Of a stretch of DNA of 64,000 bases, positions 10,357 through 22,123 are shown in pieces. Every line of letters begins with the position of its first letter. Position 1 is the first letter of the stretch. The notes under the pieces were generated by a model. It searched no databases, was not told where the DNA came from, and saw only the letters and a list, made by a program, of their open reading frames with translations. The position numbers were made by a program, and so were the translations under genes. The DNA lies in contig NW_026705155.1 in NCBI RefSeq assembly GCF_029867415.1, positions 310,001 through 374,000 on the forward strand, in the 5' to 3' direction. Source of the stretch: Vicia villosa (taxonomy: Eukaryota > Streptophyta > Magnoliopsida > Fabales > Fabaceae).

Positions 10357-11563
10357 TGTTGAAAGAGTATTGTGGTGTACTTTTCGTTTTTATCGTATCC
10401 ACAGGGATTATTGCGATATCACCGCCGTTCTATAGCCTATTTTGTCTTGAGTTAATGTTACTTTAGTTTTGAGTTTGCAAAAGTTCATTCAATCAATTTT
10501 AGTAGCAAAGAGTAAATTAATGAAAGTTCTAAGTTAAAGGAAATGTATCAAGATTTGATTTCATCTACCTAAATTTGTATGCCTCCTTATAAATATATGT
10601 ATATGAACTCCGTAGCGATCAATATAATTACATATCGACGCCTATATCGTCCGTGTGCGCAACGATATAGTTAGATTTACCGTATTGTTTAACCGACGAT
10701 TTCTCCACCGTTTAAACAATACGAATAACGTTTTTTAAAACCGATACTAAGTAAACATCAAACGCTAAATCCATGTCTGCAATCTATAGTTTGATAGATG
10801 ATAAAGTTAAGTCTAGATACAAACATAGATGTCTCAAACACTTATACCAAAGAAAAGCTTTAATAAACAAACTAAACCATCTATATTGATCATCACTTGT
10901 TCATACATAGTATATTCACAAGAAAAACATAACAAAGGCTAGGAAGATTACATCTTATCTTGATACAAAAGAGATTTAGCTATCCATGAAAATGGTAGCT
11001 TGCTCAAGAAGGAAAGGATGAAGATCAACAAGCATCTACGGCGATTAATCGACGATCAAGGCTTTGAATCTCCAATTCTTCACTTGCTACAGTAGTTAGG
11101 GTTCCAAGAGCTCTTAAGAATGTCAAGAAGAAGATCAAATATCACAATTACTCCTTATATAGTAAAACAGTTTTCTGTCCAGGGCGCGTCGCGCCCTCCA
11201 GCGCGCTTCGCGCCAATACACTTAAGAAAAATAAACCGCCAATGCGCGCGACGCGCGCAACTCTCTGGTTTGGAAGCTCCAAAATATCTTGCCCAGGGTG
11301 CGACGCGCCCGTATCTTCGCGCGACGCGCGCTATCTTCTGCCCAGCACTCTCCAATGAAGGCCAAAACAAGCTCCAAACTTCCCAAAAATGGCTAAAACC
11401 TACAAGATCACAACTAAAACACATATTATCATTAAAAGAAAGCTTAAAATTATAAACTATAAATAATTATCTAAAACTTCAGGGAATTGTACGAATATCC
11501 GATAAAAACGGTCGAAAGGTGCCATTAATTAAACTAAATATTAACACAATTTGGCACCTAACA
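10357..11563 (-). mobile_element. 3' LTR of the Athila element (1207 bp)
   Basis: On the minus strand it starts TGTTAGGTGCCAAATTGTG (11563) and ends ACTCTTTCAACA (10357). It matches the 5' LTR along its full length. The plus-strand block TATCCACAGGG near the 10357 end is the complement of a CCCTGTGGATA motif shared with the concatemer LTRs. A TATA-like CTATATAAGG lies at complement 11154-11163. It includes five GC palindromes (11182-11331). Confidence 0.92.
11154..11163 (-). promoter_or_regulatory. TATA box of the Athila 3' LTR
   Basis: The minus strand reads ACTATATAAGG about 400 bp inside the LTR, just downstream of the GC palindromes. The equivalent in the 5' LTR is at complement 21621-21630. 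Confidence 0.55.
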
Positions 11564-11582
11564 ACTCTCCCCAACTTAAACT
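11564..11582 (-). promoter_or_regulatory. Polypurine tract of the Athila element
   Basis: The minus strand reads GAGTTTAAGTTGGGGAGAGT directly against the 3' LTR start, preceded by TTTGAGGACAAAC. This is the standard position for priming plus-strand DNA synthesis. The concatemer element has the same arrangement. Confidence 0.8.
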
Positions 11583-13145
11583 CTTGTTTGTCCTCAAACA
11601 AAACAATGATAAATTACCAAGAACACAAAATTTCACAAATGAAACAACCAGGCAGAAACAAGAACAATTGAGTGGTTCAAATTCCAACAGTACAAAAAGA
11701 TCAATCCTTACCATTTTCCATCAAAGTACCATGATAACAATGCTAATCCTATATACAAATTTTATGTCAAAAATTCCACAAGCAAAAGAAGTTCAAGAAT
11801 GAATCACACCTACGCACATCTCTATTGAGAGAACAAAAATGGAGGATCCTAACACTCACCAGACAATGACGCAAACATACCGAATTAATTATGAACTCGT
11901 CTAAACACAGAATAAATAAAAAGTATATAAGCATGAATCACTAAGGACTTTCGGGTTGTAGCTTGGCTTGGTTAACAAAGAAGTGTCATATCTCACGGCC
12001 ATTGAAACGAAAGGGTCAATACCTAAGAGAGCATTCAAATACAATTACATCCACATATCCTCATCAATCAATCTCAAAAATTTATTGCTCAAGAGTTCAC
12101 CTTTTTAATTTAAAGGAAACTAGCTATATACAAATCTTTTTTCTTTTTCTTTTTATTTTTCTATTTCTTTTTCTTTCTCTCTTTCTTTTTCTTTTTCTCT
12201 TGAGCAATCACTTATTTTCTTCTTATCACCAATACAACCAAATTTTTTTTTATATTCTCCCCAACTTGAATATTACCACCACATAATCACGAATGCTCTC
12301 TATTCTAAGGCGAAAAGGAAACACTCCTAACCATATTTCATGGTACTCTTCCAGGTTAAAAGAAAATCATCAAGATTCAGATCAAAAATCGGCAAATATA
12401 AACAAGGAAATGATACCGATTGAATCTTGGCAAAAACGGCTCAAAGTGGTTATCAAATACTCACACACTCACCGGGTAGGTTACATTTGGATTGGAAGTT
12501 TTTCTCATAGTGCAGAACAAAACGCCTTGATCACTTTCATGCTTAACACATTTTAATAATAAATGCAAGATTAATCATAATAAAAACGAGTTAAAACGCA
12601 CATTGCTGGTATCCAGCACAATTTATTATATATCTACACAGTGGAAAGTCTCCTCACAACTACAGCTAGGCTAAAGTGATTCACAATTGAACTAATTTTA
12701 TCAACAGAAATTAATGACATCTAATTTGTATAATTAAAAGCATCAGAATCAACGGTACTTGATAAACAAAACGATAAAGGATGTACCTTGCACGTACAGT
12801 TTTCAACTTATATCATCACCACTCAAATTGCGTTGCATCACCCAAATTCATCGTGACAACAAAAATTCATGTTCCAACTAATTAATCATCAGGACAACTT
12901 ATCAAAATTAATTATATCTTAAATATAAATACTAAAAAAAAAATAAATAAATGCGATAAATAAAGTAAACTGAACTTATATAAAATAAAAAACCACACCA
13001 AACCGGTGTTAACTATCCAAAGGCGTAAACTTAGCCTTTCAAAGTACCTCATCCAAAGGATGGAACAAAATTAAAACAAAATAACTAACAAGTTCTAACA
13101 TAAAACTAAAAACAATAAAACATAAAAACAAGAAAGCATAAAAAT
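11583..13145 (-). other. 3' non-coding region of the Athila element
   Basis: About 1.6 kb between the envelope-like ORF and the PPT without a credible gene. It contains a pyrimidine tract on the plus strand (12138-12200, purine-rich on the element strand) and a second PPT-like motif, AAGTTGGGGAGAA (complement near 12254-12267). Confidence 0.6.
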
Positions 13146-14315
13146 CTACTCCTCATCAGAAGTGTCCTCCTCATCAGCCATCCCCTCCTCAGGATCTGGC
13201 CTGCCCTCAGGCCATGAAGCATATGCAGACAAATCCTCCCTGGAACCAACAGGCTGCTGCAGAGAAAGCTGTCGGATAGAATCCTGCATAAACATAAACG
13301 CTCTCTGATGCGCCATGTGCATCTGATAGTTCCAGTCACTTGCCTCACCATACTGAGAACCAGCAGGCGGTGCAGCAGCAACAGGAACAGCTCGAGCTGC
13401 GTCGGGAAGGTCAGGTGCATTAGCAGGAGCACCAAAAGGACGACCTCCAGGCAAACAGTACCTGTTAGCAAAAACATCATCGATAACACCATCCATGGGA
13501 ATCATACCCCCAGATGGAAACCGGACACCAGCTTTCCTGCACAAACCCATTATTAAACCAGGAAAAATCAACCTACATTTTACCCCATCTCCATGAAGAG
13601 TCCCATTCAGGGCGACCCTTTTCATCTCATTTGCCACTATCCTAGACACATCAATGTTATCACCATTTAAGATACCCTGAACCAGACCTGCAATATCAAT
13701 GGTGATGGAGGAAGTGTGACTTCGTGGCCTTATGTTATAAAGGACCACCGAGGTCACCAACTGAGCCTCATCCGTCAACTGACTACGGGTAAAAGTCTTA
13801 GGTAGCCCAGCCTTCGTCAGAGTATAGGTGAAACCTGGCCTGCAAATCTTTTCCCTAATACTCTCCACATCCCAGTTTCCTCTATTCAACCTGGGATGGT
13901 ACTCACACTCTTCTACCAAAGCAAGAGGGTTATCCATAAAATCAAAAATTGCCTCTTTGCTAAAGTCAATGGCCTTACCTCTCACCCATGTTCTAAACGG
14001 GTAAGCTTCAGTACCTACCCAACTGCTCGGAGGCAAAGCATTTGCATAGAACTCTCTGACAATCTCCAGCTGATAGAATTGTCCTGGAGTGAACAACTTG
14101 TCCCAGCATGTTTCAGACAAAGCATTCCACGCCCTTTGGAAGTGGCCGTGGTCAATAGGAACTACAGTGCGTTCGCTCCACACAACTCGGCTTTCGAGCT
14201 CATGGTACCTCGCCTCTTGCTCCGGACCTTGAAATTTCGTCCGATCAAACCTGCCAGATTGTGAGGAAGATCCCTCACCAGAACCAGTCTTCTTTCTCTT
14301 CAAAAAAGGTGCCAT
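13146..14315 (-). CDS. Envelope-like ORF3 of the Athila element
   Basis: A single intact ORF of 389 codons from ATG 14315 (MAPFLKRKKTGSGEGSSSQS). The frame could extend to an ATG at 14345, but I prefer 14315 because a splice-acceptor-like TTGTGTAG lies two bases before it; third ORFs of such elements are thought to be expressed by splicing. The N-terminus is basic and Ser-rich. The middle (about residues 30-250) resembles the putative plant transposon/envelope-like proteins of legume Athila/Calypso elements (motifs GPEQEARYHELES and WDKLFTPGQFYQLEIVREF). The C-terminus is Ala/Pro-rich and ends in an acidic tail. I see no clear signal peptide or membrane segment, so the envelope name reflects position and family rather than proven function. 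Unlike gag-pol it has no breaks. Confidence 0.75.
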   Translation of the reverse strand: MAPFLKRKKTGSGEGSSSQSGRFDRTKFQGPEQEARYHELESRVVWSERTVVPIDHGHFQRAWNALSETCWDKLFTPGQFYQLEIVREFYANALPPSSWVGTEAYPFRTWVRGKAIDFSKEAIFDFMDNPLALVEECEYHPRLNRGNWDVESIREKICRPGFTYTLTKAGLPKTFTRSQLTDEAQLVTSVVLYNIRPRSHTSSITIDIAGLVQGILNGDNIDVSRIVANEMKRVALNGTLHGDGVKCRLIFPGLIMGLCRKAGVRFPSGGMIPMDGVIDDVFANRYCLPGGRPFGAPANAPDLPDAARAVPVAAAPPAGSQYGEASDWNYQMHMAHQRAFMFMQDSIRQLSLQQPVGSREDLSAYASWPEGRPDPEEGMADEEDTSDEE

Positions 14316-14345
14316 TCCTACACAATTATAATTCAAACAAAACAC

Positions 14346-15215
14346 ACAATAATTGGAAAAAAGTTAGCATATGCTCAAAATTAACCGCACAATTCATGCT
14401 ACAGTCATCATTAATCATCAAACAGACACTATTTTTCAAAAATGAACCCAGGGCGCGACGCGCGCTGAACAGGGCGCGACGCGCGCTCTGCGAAACCGAG
14501 ACAAAAACACCATTTTTCTGCAAAACAGAATAGAAGAACTTACTTCTCCTACCTTCTAAGGGTTCCAGCAGGCAAAAGATACAGCACATGGTTGTTTTCT
14601 ACCCTAGTTTTTCAAAATCTATCAAAAATTCCTAAATCTAAAAACCTAAACTTCTAAAACTTAAATTAATGGAAATAAAAGGGAAGAGAGAACATACCTT
14701 TGATGATGATGACAATGAAAGAACGAAAATAGTGAGGGAAATGCACAAGAATATAAGAACAAGTGTGTGTTGTGTTTTTCTTTTCTTGGAACAAAGAGGA
14801 GAAAGGGTGGAATGGAGGCAAAGACCTCCAAAACCCTAACTAAACCTTCTGCCAACGAAACCGGGTCGGGCCCAGCATGGGTGGGCCCAAACCAAAATTA
14901 TTATTATTTTTTTTTCAAAAATATGTACAGCGCGCGACGCGCGAAGAACCGGCGCGACGCGCCCTCATCTCTGCCAGGAAGGGGGTTTTGAATCTATCTA
15001 GCGCGCGACGCGCGCATATGGGTGCGGCGCGCGCTACACCAGAAAAACTGCATTAGCTCAGTACGTCCAAAAATATCGGTAGATCGTTTCTGGCTCGACG
15101 ACAACTCAAAAATCCCACCTGCAAAAATAACACAAATACAAGCGAATATATACAACTTGGGGTGCCTCCCAAGAGCGCTTTGTTTAACGTCGGTCAGCTC
15201 GACGGTCAAAGGCAA
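14346..15215 (-). other. Region between integrase and ORF3 of the Athila element
   Basis: Non-coding. It contains the conserved hairpin block (15153-15205) next to the integrase stop and three pairs of GC palindromes (14453-14487, 14930-14963, 15001-15034). The short open frames here are crossed by the palindromes and have no family resemblance. Confidence 0.6.
15153..15205 (-). promoter_or_regulatory. Conserved post-pol block with TGGGAGGCACCCCA hairpin
   Basis: The minus strand reads CCGTCGAGCTGACCGACGTT, then AAACAAAGCGCTCTTGGGAG and GCACCCCAAG. The same block (CCGTCGAGCT...GACGTTAAACAAAGCGCT...TGGGAGGCAACCCA) follows the ORF in all three units of the concatemer. The TGGGAGG/CCCCA part can form a stem. 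Shared position and sequence between two elements with unrelated LTRs indicate a functional RNA or splice signal; its exact role is unknown to me. Confidence 0.6.
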
Positions 15216-16346
15216 TCAAGGATCACCAAACGATAAAACACAAGTTTCACGATTAAAATCGCTTCCTCGATAAACCTTCAACCTCTGACCGTTAACTACC
15301 CATTCTTTCTTTGATTTTTGGTCCTCTATCACAATAGCCCCTTGGCTTCTCACATCTTTGACCAAAAACGGTCCGGACCACTTCGACTTCAACTTTCCCG
15401 AAAAAAGTCTTAACCGGGAATTGAAGAGTAAAACTAATTGCCCTACTTCAAAGTCTTTCATTCTAATCTTACTATCATGATAGAATTTGGTCTTTTCTTT
15501 GTAGATAGAATTAGACTTGTAGGCATGCAATCTCATCTCTTCCAACTCATTTAGTTGGATTTTTCTTCTATCTCCACACAACTTTTGGTCAAAATTTAAA
15601 AGTTTCAAGGCCCAATATGCCTTATGTTCTAATTCTACGGGAAGGTGACAACTTTTACCATACACCATTTGGAATGGTGTAAGACCGATCGGTGCTTTGA
15701 AAGCGGTCCGATATGCCCACAAGGTTTCATCTAATTTCATCGACCAATCCTTCCTAGAGCTAGAAACAGTTTTTTCAAGCATTTTCTTAATCTCTCTATT
15801 GGTCCTCTCAACTTGCCCATTAGTTTGTGGATGATATGGAGTAGCTACCTTGTGCTTTACTCCATATTGCTCCAACACTTTCTCAAGCGGGGCATTACAG
15901 AAATGAGATCTGCCATCACTAATTAACACTCTTGGCGAGCCAAACCGCAAAAATATATTTTTCTTCAAAAATTTGATCACGGTCTTACCATCCGCTTTGG
16001 GTGAAGCAATCGCTTCCACCCACTTAGACACATAATCTACAGCTACCAAGATGTATTCATTTGACATTGAGGAAGGGAATGGTCCAACAAAATCAATGCC
16101 CCAACAATCAAATACTTCTACTTCTACAATACTTTGAAGGGGCAATTCCTCTCTTTTCCCTATTCCACCAGTTCTTTGACAACTGTCGCATGAGGCAACA
16201 TGGTGGTAAGCATCTTTGAACAAAGTAGGCCACCAAAATCCCGATTGAAGGACTTTTGTGGCCGTACGCAAACCATTGAAATGACCACCATAAGGCGAAT
16301 TGTGGCAATGCCACAAAAATGCTTTTTGTTTCCTCATCCGCGACAC
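15216..16346 (-). pseudogene. pol: Integrase domain of the Athila pol (frameshifted from upstream pol)
   Basis: The frame contains a full Ty3-type integrase. Counting from the first in-frame ATG (16346), the HHCC zinc-binding residues are H15, H22, C53 and C56. The catalytic triad is D85 (WGIDFVGPFP), D144 (LISDG) and E180 (HPQTNGQVERTNRE), giving the canonical D-x35-E spacing. A C-terminal region ends in VLSFGDP at 15216. The residue two after D144 is Arg where Gly is usual. The ATG is only the first Met after a frame change; the true protein would be cleaved from the Pol polyprotein. The one-base frameshift lies in a T run near 16318-16330, just before the zinc-binding motif, and disconnects integrase from RNase H. 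Confidence 0.9.
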
Positions 16347-17259
16347 ATCTTCTCAAAAGATTGTCACTACTCAACTTAAACAAGTGAGGCTCATCCCAAA
16401 CATAAAAATTGGCATCGTTCAAAAACTTTTTTCTTTGATTCCAAGTTAGATCCTCTGGTATCCAGCCAGATGCTTTGTGATTAGCCATATCTACGAACCA
16501 GGGTCTAACTTCTTGTACCATGTACAGTTTTTCATCAGGGAATTCTTCCCTCACTTCTTTTTCATTGTTTGTCACCTCGGTATTCACTAACCGAGATAAA
16601 TGATCCGCAATCAAATTTTCTGTACCTTTCTTATCTCTTACTTCAAGATCAAATTCTTGAAGCAAAAGAATCCACCGAATAAGCCTCTGTTTTGAATCAG
16701 GCTTGGTGAGAAGATATTTGATTGCGGCATGATCAGTATAACACACCACTTTAGAACCAATGAGGTTAGAACGAAACTTTTCCAATGCAAATACAATTGC
16801 GAGCAATTCTTTTTCGATAGTGGCATAGTTAACCTGTGCCTCATTTAAAACTTTGCTCGCATAATGTATAGCATGGAATTGTTTGTTCTTTCTTTGGCCT
16901 AAGACCGCACCAACCGCATAGTCACTAGCATCGCACATGAGTTCAAACTCAAGCGACCAATTAGGGGCGACAATTATGGGTGTGGTGGTCAAATTCTCTT
17001 TGAGTTCTAAGAAAGCTTTTAGACATGATTCATCAAAATTAAATTCCATACCTTTGTTGAGCAAATTACTCAAAGGCTTTGCGACCTTGGAGAAATCCTT
17101 GATGAATCTTCTATAGAACCCAGCATGTCCCAAAAAGCTCCTTATGCCTTTCACAGTCACCGGTGGGGGAAGCTTTTCAATAACCTCGATTTTTGCCGGA
17201 TCAACCTCAAGCCCCTTTGAAGATACCTTGTGGCCAAGAACAATCCCATCCGTTACCAT
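16330..17259 (-). pseudogene. pol: RT connection and RNase H domain of the Athila pol
   Basis: It continues in the same frame as RT after a stop at 17275-17277. It begins with the RT thumb/connection ([30 protein letters not shown]) and continues with RNase H. Numbered from 17259, the RNase H shows D110 ([14 protein letters not shown]), the [14 protein letters not shown] helix near residue 150, D176 ([11 protein letters not shown]) and D219 (LIADHLSRL). These are the expected acidic catalytic residues. The frame ends in out-of-frame sequence after about residue 310 because of the frameshift near 16318-16330. Confidence 0.9.
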
Positions 17260-17274
17260 GAAAGTGCACTTCTC

Positions 17275-17952
17275 CTAGTTGAGAACCAAATTCGTTTCAA
17301 TACATCTTTCCATCACCACATCAAGGTTTTTCAAGCACAAGTCAAATGACGACCCGTACACAGAAAAATCATCCATGAACACCTCGATGCTTTTCTCGAT
17401 CAAATCTAAGAAGATAGCTTGCATGCACCTTTGAAATGTTGCGGGAGCATTACATAGTCCAAATGGCATTCTTCGGTATGCAAAAACGCCAAAAGGACAT
17501 GTAAAGGCAGTTTTCTCGTGGTCCGCCGGATTCACTGATATTTGATTGTATCCTGAATAACCATCCAGGAAACAATAGAAGTTTCTTCCGGCTAACCTCT
17601 CTAGAATTTGATCCATAAAAGGTAATGGAAAGTGATCTTTTCTTGTTGCTTGGTTCAACCTCCTATAATCAATACACATACGCCACCCGGTCACCGCTCT
17701 CGAAGGAATCAACTCGTTCTTCTCATTTCTCACAACCGTCAATCCACCATTCTTAGGAACCACATGCACCAGACTCACCCATTCGCTATCGGAGATGGGA
17801 TAAATCATCCTCGCCTCTAATAACTTCACAACCTCTTTTCTAACAACTTCTTTCATGGTTGGATTTAATCGCCTTTGAGGTTGTGCCACGGGCCGAAAAT
17901 CATCTTCTAACATAATCTTATGCATACAATAGGCCGGACTAATACCCTTCAA
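17275..17952 (-). pseudogene. pol: Reverse transcriptase core of the Athila pol
   Basis: This segment carries the RT fingers and palm. Numbered from 17952, motifs include WRMCIDYRRLN (90-100), the first catalytic Asp D130 in FLDGYSGY, RMPFGLCNAPATFQ (161-174) and the FMDD box at 192-195 with both Asp present. It is in the same frame as the flanking pol segments but bounded by in-frame TAG codons at 17965-17967 and 17275-17277. Both TAGs sit where a Trp is usual in the family, which fits single G-to-A changes. The catalytic residues are intact, so decay is by nonsense mutation only. Confidence 0.92.
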
Positions 17953-17964
17953 ATCGGATAAAAC

Positions 17965-19818
17965 CTATCCTATTGCTTCTTGATTCTTTATCAATACTTC
18001 CTTCAATCGATGCTCTTCCTTGCTAGACAAACCGTTATTAATGATAACCGGCTTAGTAGAATTGTCACCGAGAAACACGTATTTCAAGTGAGACGGTAAC
18101 ACATTCAACTCCACCTTTTGCTCTTCAACTTTAGGTTCATCCTTCAACTCTTCAATTTGAGTTTCAAATGGATTCATCTCATCACAAGCCTCTAAATTTC
18201 TCAAGCAATCTTCAATCTCTTTCTCTTTATCTTTGGTGAGAACTTCAAGAGCTTCCATTAAAGTCTTCTCAAGAGGATTCGACAAGTGCATTTGATTATC
18301 CACTTCCATAATAGCCCTTTCGGTAGCATCGATTCTAAAACAATCATCATCATCACTCGGATGCTTGATGGCTTCAAAGAGATCAAGACATAATTCTTCA
18401 TCTTGGTACCTTAATTTCATTAAGCCATCATCAATATCTATCATCATTCGGGCCGTCTTCATAAAAGGCCTTCCTAAGATCAAAGGTATATCAGGATCTT
18501 CTTCCATGTCTATGACGACAAAGTCAACGGGAAACCAAAATTTGTCAACCTTGACAAGCAAGTCTTCCGCAACTCCATGAGGATGAGCTGTGGACTTATC
18601 TGCTAATGATAACGTCATTCTAGTCGGCTTCAAGTCATTAATTCCTAACCTTCTCACCATAGACAATGGGATCAAATTAATACTAGAGCCGGTATCCACC
18701 AATCTTTTGCCTATTTGAACATTTCCAATAGACACCGGCAAGGTTACCCACCCAGGATCATTTGATTTAATCGGTGTCGTGCGTTGAATTAACGCATTAC
18801 AACAAGAGCTCACAGTGACTACCTCCGGATCCAAGAATCTTCTCTTCTTAGTGATGATGTCTTTGATAAACTTAGAGTACATCGGCATTTGCTCTAATGC
18901 TTCGGAAAAAGGAACATTGATTTGCAACTTGCTAAAGATGTCCAAGAACCGAGCATAATGCTTTGCATCTACTTTCTTTGACGGACCGGGAGGGTAAGGT
19001 AATTTATTCACTTGTATAGAATCATCCACCTTCTTCTTCCCCTTCTCACTCACACTCAATTTTTTTCTCTCTTTTTCTACTACTCTCTCGAGAGTTTCTT
19101 TTTCCTCTAATTCTTTCTCTTTCTCATTTTCAACTAAATCACCCTCAACATTTTTTTCTACTTCAATCTCCCTATTTTTTTCACTTTCAACATTTTCTTC
19201 CTCAACTATCTCTCCTACACCCATATCAATATTTCTACCGATACGAGTTAGAATTGACTTACAATGCTCACGAGGATTTTCTTGTGTAGTAGCCGGAAAA
19301 GGACCTTTGTTTTGATCGGCAAGTTGCTTTGACAATTGCCCAACTTGGGTTTCAAGGTTCTTTATGGCGGCATACGTACTCTTTTGGCTTGCAATTTGCA
19401 ATTGCATGAATTGGCTAAGAGTGTCCTCGATTGAAAGCTTTGTTTGTTGAGGTTGTTGATTGTAACCACCTTGATAAGGATTTTGACGATTCGATGGACC
19501 CGCATCCGGCCTCCATCCTTGATAACCTTGATTACCTCTTTGTTGGTAACCTTGGTTATTATTGTAGGGTTGTTGTTGTCTCCCACCATAGCCTTGATTC
19601 GGATTTGCAACATAGTTCACCTCTTCACCCGGTGGAGGACAAAAACCAGTTTGATGGTCACCCCTACACAATTCACAACACATCACCTGTTGATTTTTAG
19701 AAGGGATCCCATGTATCTCTTTGATTTGCTGAGGGAGTTTTGACATTTGTTGAGTGAGCAATTCTACTTGTTGTGTCAGTAACTTGTTTTGAGCAAGTAT
19801 TGCATCACTAGTATTCAA
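17965..19818 (-). pseudogene. Gag C-terminus (zinc knuckle), linker and aspartic protease of Athila
   Basis: A 617-codon segment in the same frame as gag. Numbered from 19818, it has a Gln-rich N-terminus, a CCHC knuckle at C48, C51, H55 and C60 (C-x2-C-x3-H-x4-C, as in Athila), and an Asn/Gln/Gly-rich stretch (75-125). A coiled-coil-like LETQVGQLSKQLADQ and a long Glu/Lys-rich region (200-265) follow. Next comes the conserved block around LPYPPGPSKKVDAKHYARFL, then the protease with the D375-T-G-S active-site motif. It is cut off from gag by a TAA at 19867-19869 and from RT by a TAG at 17965-17967. The YPPGP...FLDIFSKLQINVPF block is the part that resembles the concatemer ORF. Confidence 0.88.
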
Positions 19819-19866
19819 TTCAAGAACTCCTGGTTTTCTTTGCGATGCACTACGGTTGTGTTGCCC

Positions 19867-20673
19867 TTAATGATCATTCAAAGCCATCCTATCAATGATA
19901 GCAATTGCTTCAGCAGTTGTTTTTGACATCAACGAACCACCCGCGGTAGCATCTAAAAGAGTTTTTGGTTGAGGTTGGAGTCCATTCCTAAAGATATGGA
20001 TTTGAGACAATTCATCAAACCCATGACCTTTGCATTTTCTAACCATGGACTTGAACCTCTCCCATGCTTCATTGAGAGATTCATTCGAACCTTGAGAGAA
20101 CACCGCAATAGAAGTTTTCGCTTCCATGAACCTATTGTGAGGAAAGAACCGATCCAAGAACTTCTCTTCTAACTCGTTCCAATTTGTCATGACATTATTT
20201 GGTTGATCAAGGTACCATTCCTTAGATTTTCCAATTAAGGAATGAGGAAAGAGTCTCCTGAACACCTGTTCTTCTTCGGCTTCCGGAGCACCAATGGTTC
20301 CGGCGATCTCATAGAACTTTGTTAGATGAGTAAAAGGATCCTCGTGATCTGCTCCTGTGAAAGGATTCTGATAAAGTAATTGAAGTAACCCCGTTTTCAT
20401 CTCGGAGTTTCTTCCATTGGCTTGATCACGAGCAAATTGTGCATTGAGTCGAGGGCTATTAACACAAGGCCCTCGAGCTGGAACATTAGGATCTGCAGCC
20501 ATTTCTTCCTCAACCAAGTTTTCAACCGGAGTTGAAGAAGAAGATGCTTCTTGTTGTTGTCTTCTTTCCCTAGCTAGTTGTCTCCTCCTACGAGTTTTGC
20601 TATTCTCTCTACGAGCAGTCCTCTCAATCTCAGGATCAAAAAGGAGTTGATCTGCAGGTATACGTCCTCGCAT
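19867..20673 (-). pseudogene. gag: Gag N-terminal/capsid region of Athila
   Basis: 268 codons from ATG 20673 (MRGRIPADQLLFDPEIERTA), about 130 bp downstream of the PBS. An Arg-rich N-terminus (residues 15-45) precedes the retrotransposon Gag domain (about 100-260), with LFPHSLIGKSKEWYLDQP and NWNELEEKFLDRFFP. The start is the first ATG after the PBS. It ends at TAA 19867-19869, and the same frame continues directly into the zinc-knuckle segment. The stop is therefore a nonsense mutation, probably a C-to-T change in a Gln codon, and not a natural Gag end. Confidence 0.88.
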
Positions 20674-20802
20674 AAACTGTAATCTGAAAAACTAACCAAG
20701 CAAATTAACAAACACAAGGAAAATAAATTTAGAAACAAGATATTAATTATAAGACTCAATACAAAATAAACTATTGCAATGCTTGCAATATCTAAACAAC
20801 AA

Positions 20803-20820
20803 TCCCCGGAAACGGCGCCA
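20803..20820 (-). promoter_or_regulatory. Primer-binding site of the Athila element (tRNA-Asp type)
   Basis: The minus strand reads TGGCGCCGTTTCCGGGGA, 3 nt after the 5' LTR. It differs at one base from the TGGCGCCGTTGCCGGGGA of the concatemer units, the form generally attributed to tRNA-Asp in Athila elements. Confidence 0.8.
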
Positions 20821-22077
20821 TTTTGTTGAAAGAGTATTGTGGTGTACTTTTCGTTTATATCGTATCCACAGGGATTATTGCGATATCACCGCCGTTCTAT
20901 AGCCTATTTTGTCTTGAGTTAATGTTACTTTAGTTTTGAGTTTGCAAAAGTTCATTCAATCAATTTTAGTAGCAAAGAGTAAATTAATGAAAGTTCTAAG
21001 TTAAAGAAAATGTATCAAGATTTGATTTCATCAACCTAAATTTGTATGCCTCCTTATAAATATATGTATATGAACTCGGTAACGATCAATATAATTACAT
21101 ATCGACGCCTATATCGTCCGTGTGCGCAACGATATAGTTAGATTTACCGTATTGTTTAACCGACGATTTCTCCACCGTTTAAACAATACGAATAACGTTT
21201 TTTAAAACCGATACTAAGTAAACATCAAACGCTAATTCCATGTCTACAATCTATAGTTTGATAGATGATAAAGTTAAGTCTAGATACAAACATTGATGTC
21301 TCAAACACTTATACCAAAGAAAAGCTTTAATAAACAAACTAAACCATCTATATTGATCATCACTTGTTCATACATAGTATATTCACAAGAAAAACATAAC
21401 AAAGGCTAGGAAGATTACATCTTATCTTGATACAAAAGAGATTTAGCTATCCATGAAAATGGTAGCTTGCTCAAGAAGGAAAGGATGAAGATCAACAAGC
21501 ATCTGCGGCGATTAATCGACGATCAAGGCTTCGAATCTCCAATTTTTCACTTGCTACAGTAGTTAGGGTTCCAAGAGCTCTTAAGAATGTCAAGAAGAAG
21601 ATCAAATATCACAATTACTCCTTATATAGTAAAACAGTTTTCTGTCCAGGGCGCGTCGCGCCCTCCAGCGCGCTTCGCGCCAATACACTTAAGAAAAATA
21701 AACCGCCAATGCGCGCGACGCTGTCGCACCCCAATTTTTGACCGGCATATTTCATTCATTTTATATTATCGCATTCATATTTCATTTGCATTATATTGTC
21801 GCATATTTGAAAACATTGACTTTTTACTAAAGTCAACAAAAAAAATAACCTGCATTTCATATCTTTACATATTTCTTATTCGGTTTACCATTGTTACCAA
21901 AATGTTTATTTTTAGATGATTACTAGTTGTTTGTTTATTTTTATCATTTTAAAAATCTCAAAAAAAGAATATATAATTAAACATCATTTTCATTTTACAT
22001 TTTTATTAATATTGCATTTTTGTATTTAAATTCTTAATTAATGTTGCACTTTTATTAATAAATTATTTTTTATTAAC

Positions 22078-22080
<3 letters not shown>

Positions 22081-22123
<43 letters not shown>
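22081..22123. repeat. (ATT)n microsatellite
   Basis: About 14 uninterrupted ATT units in the U3 part of the solo LTR. Confidence 0.95.
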
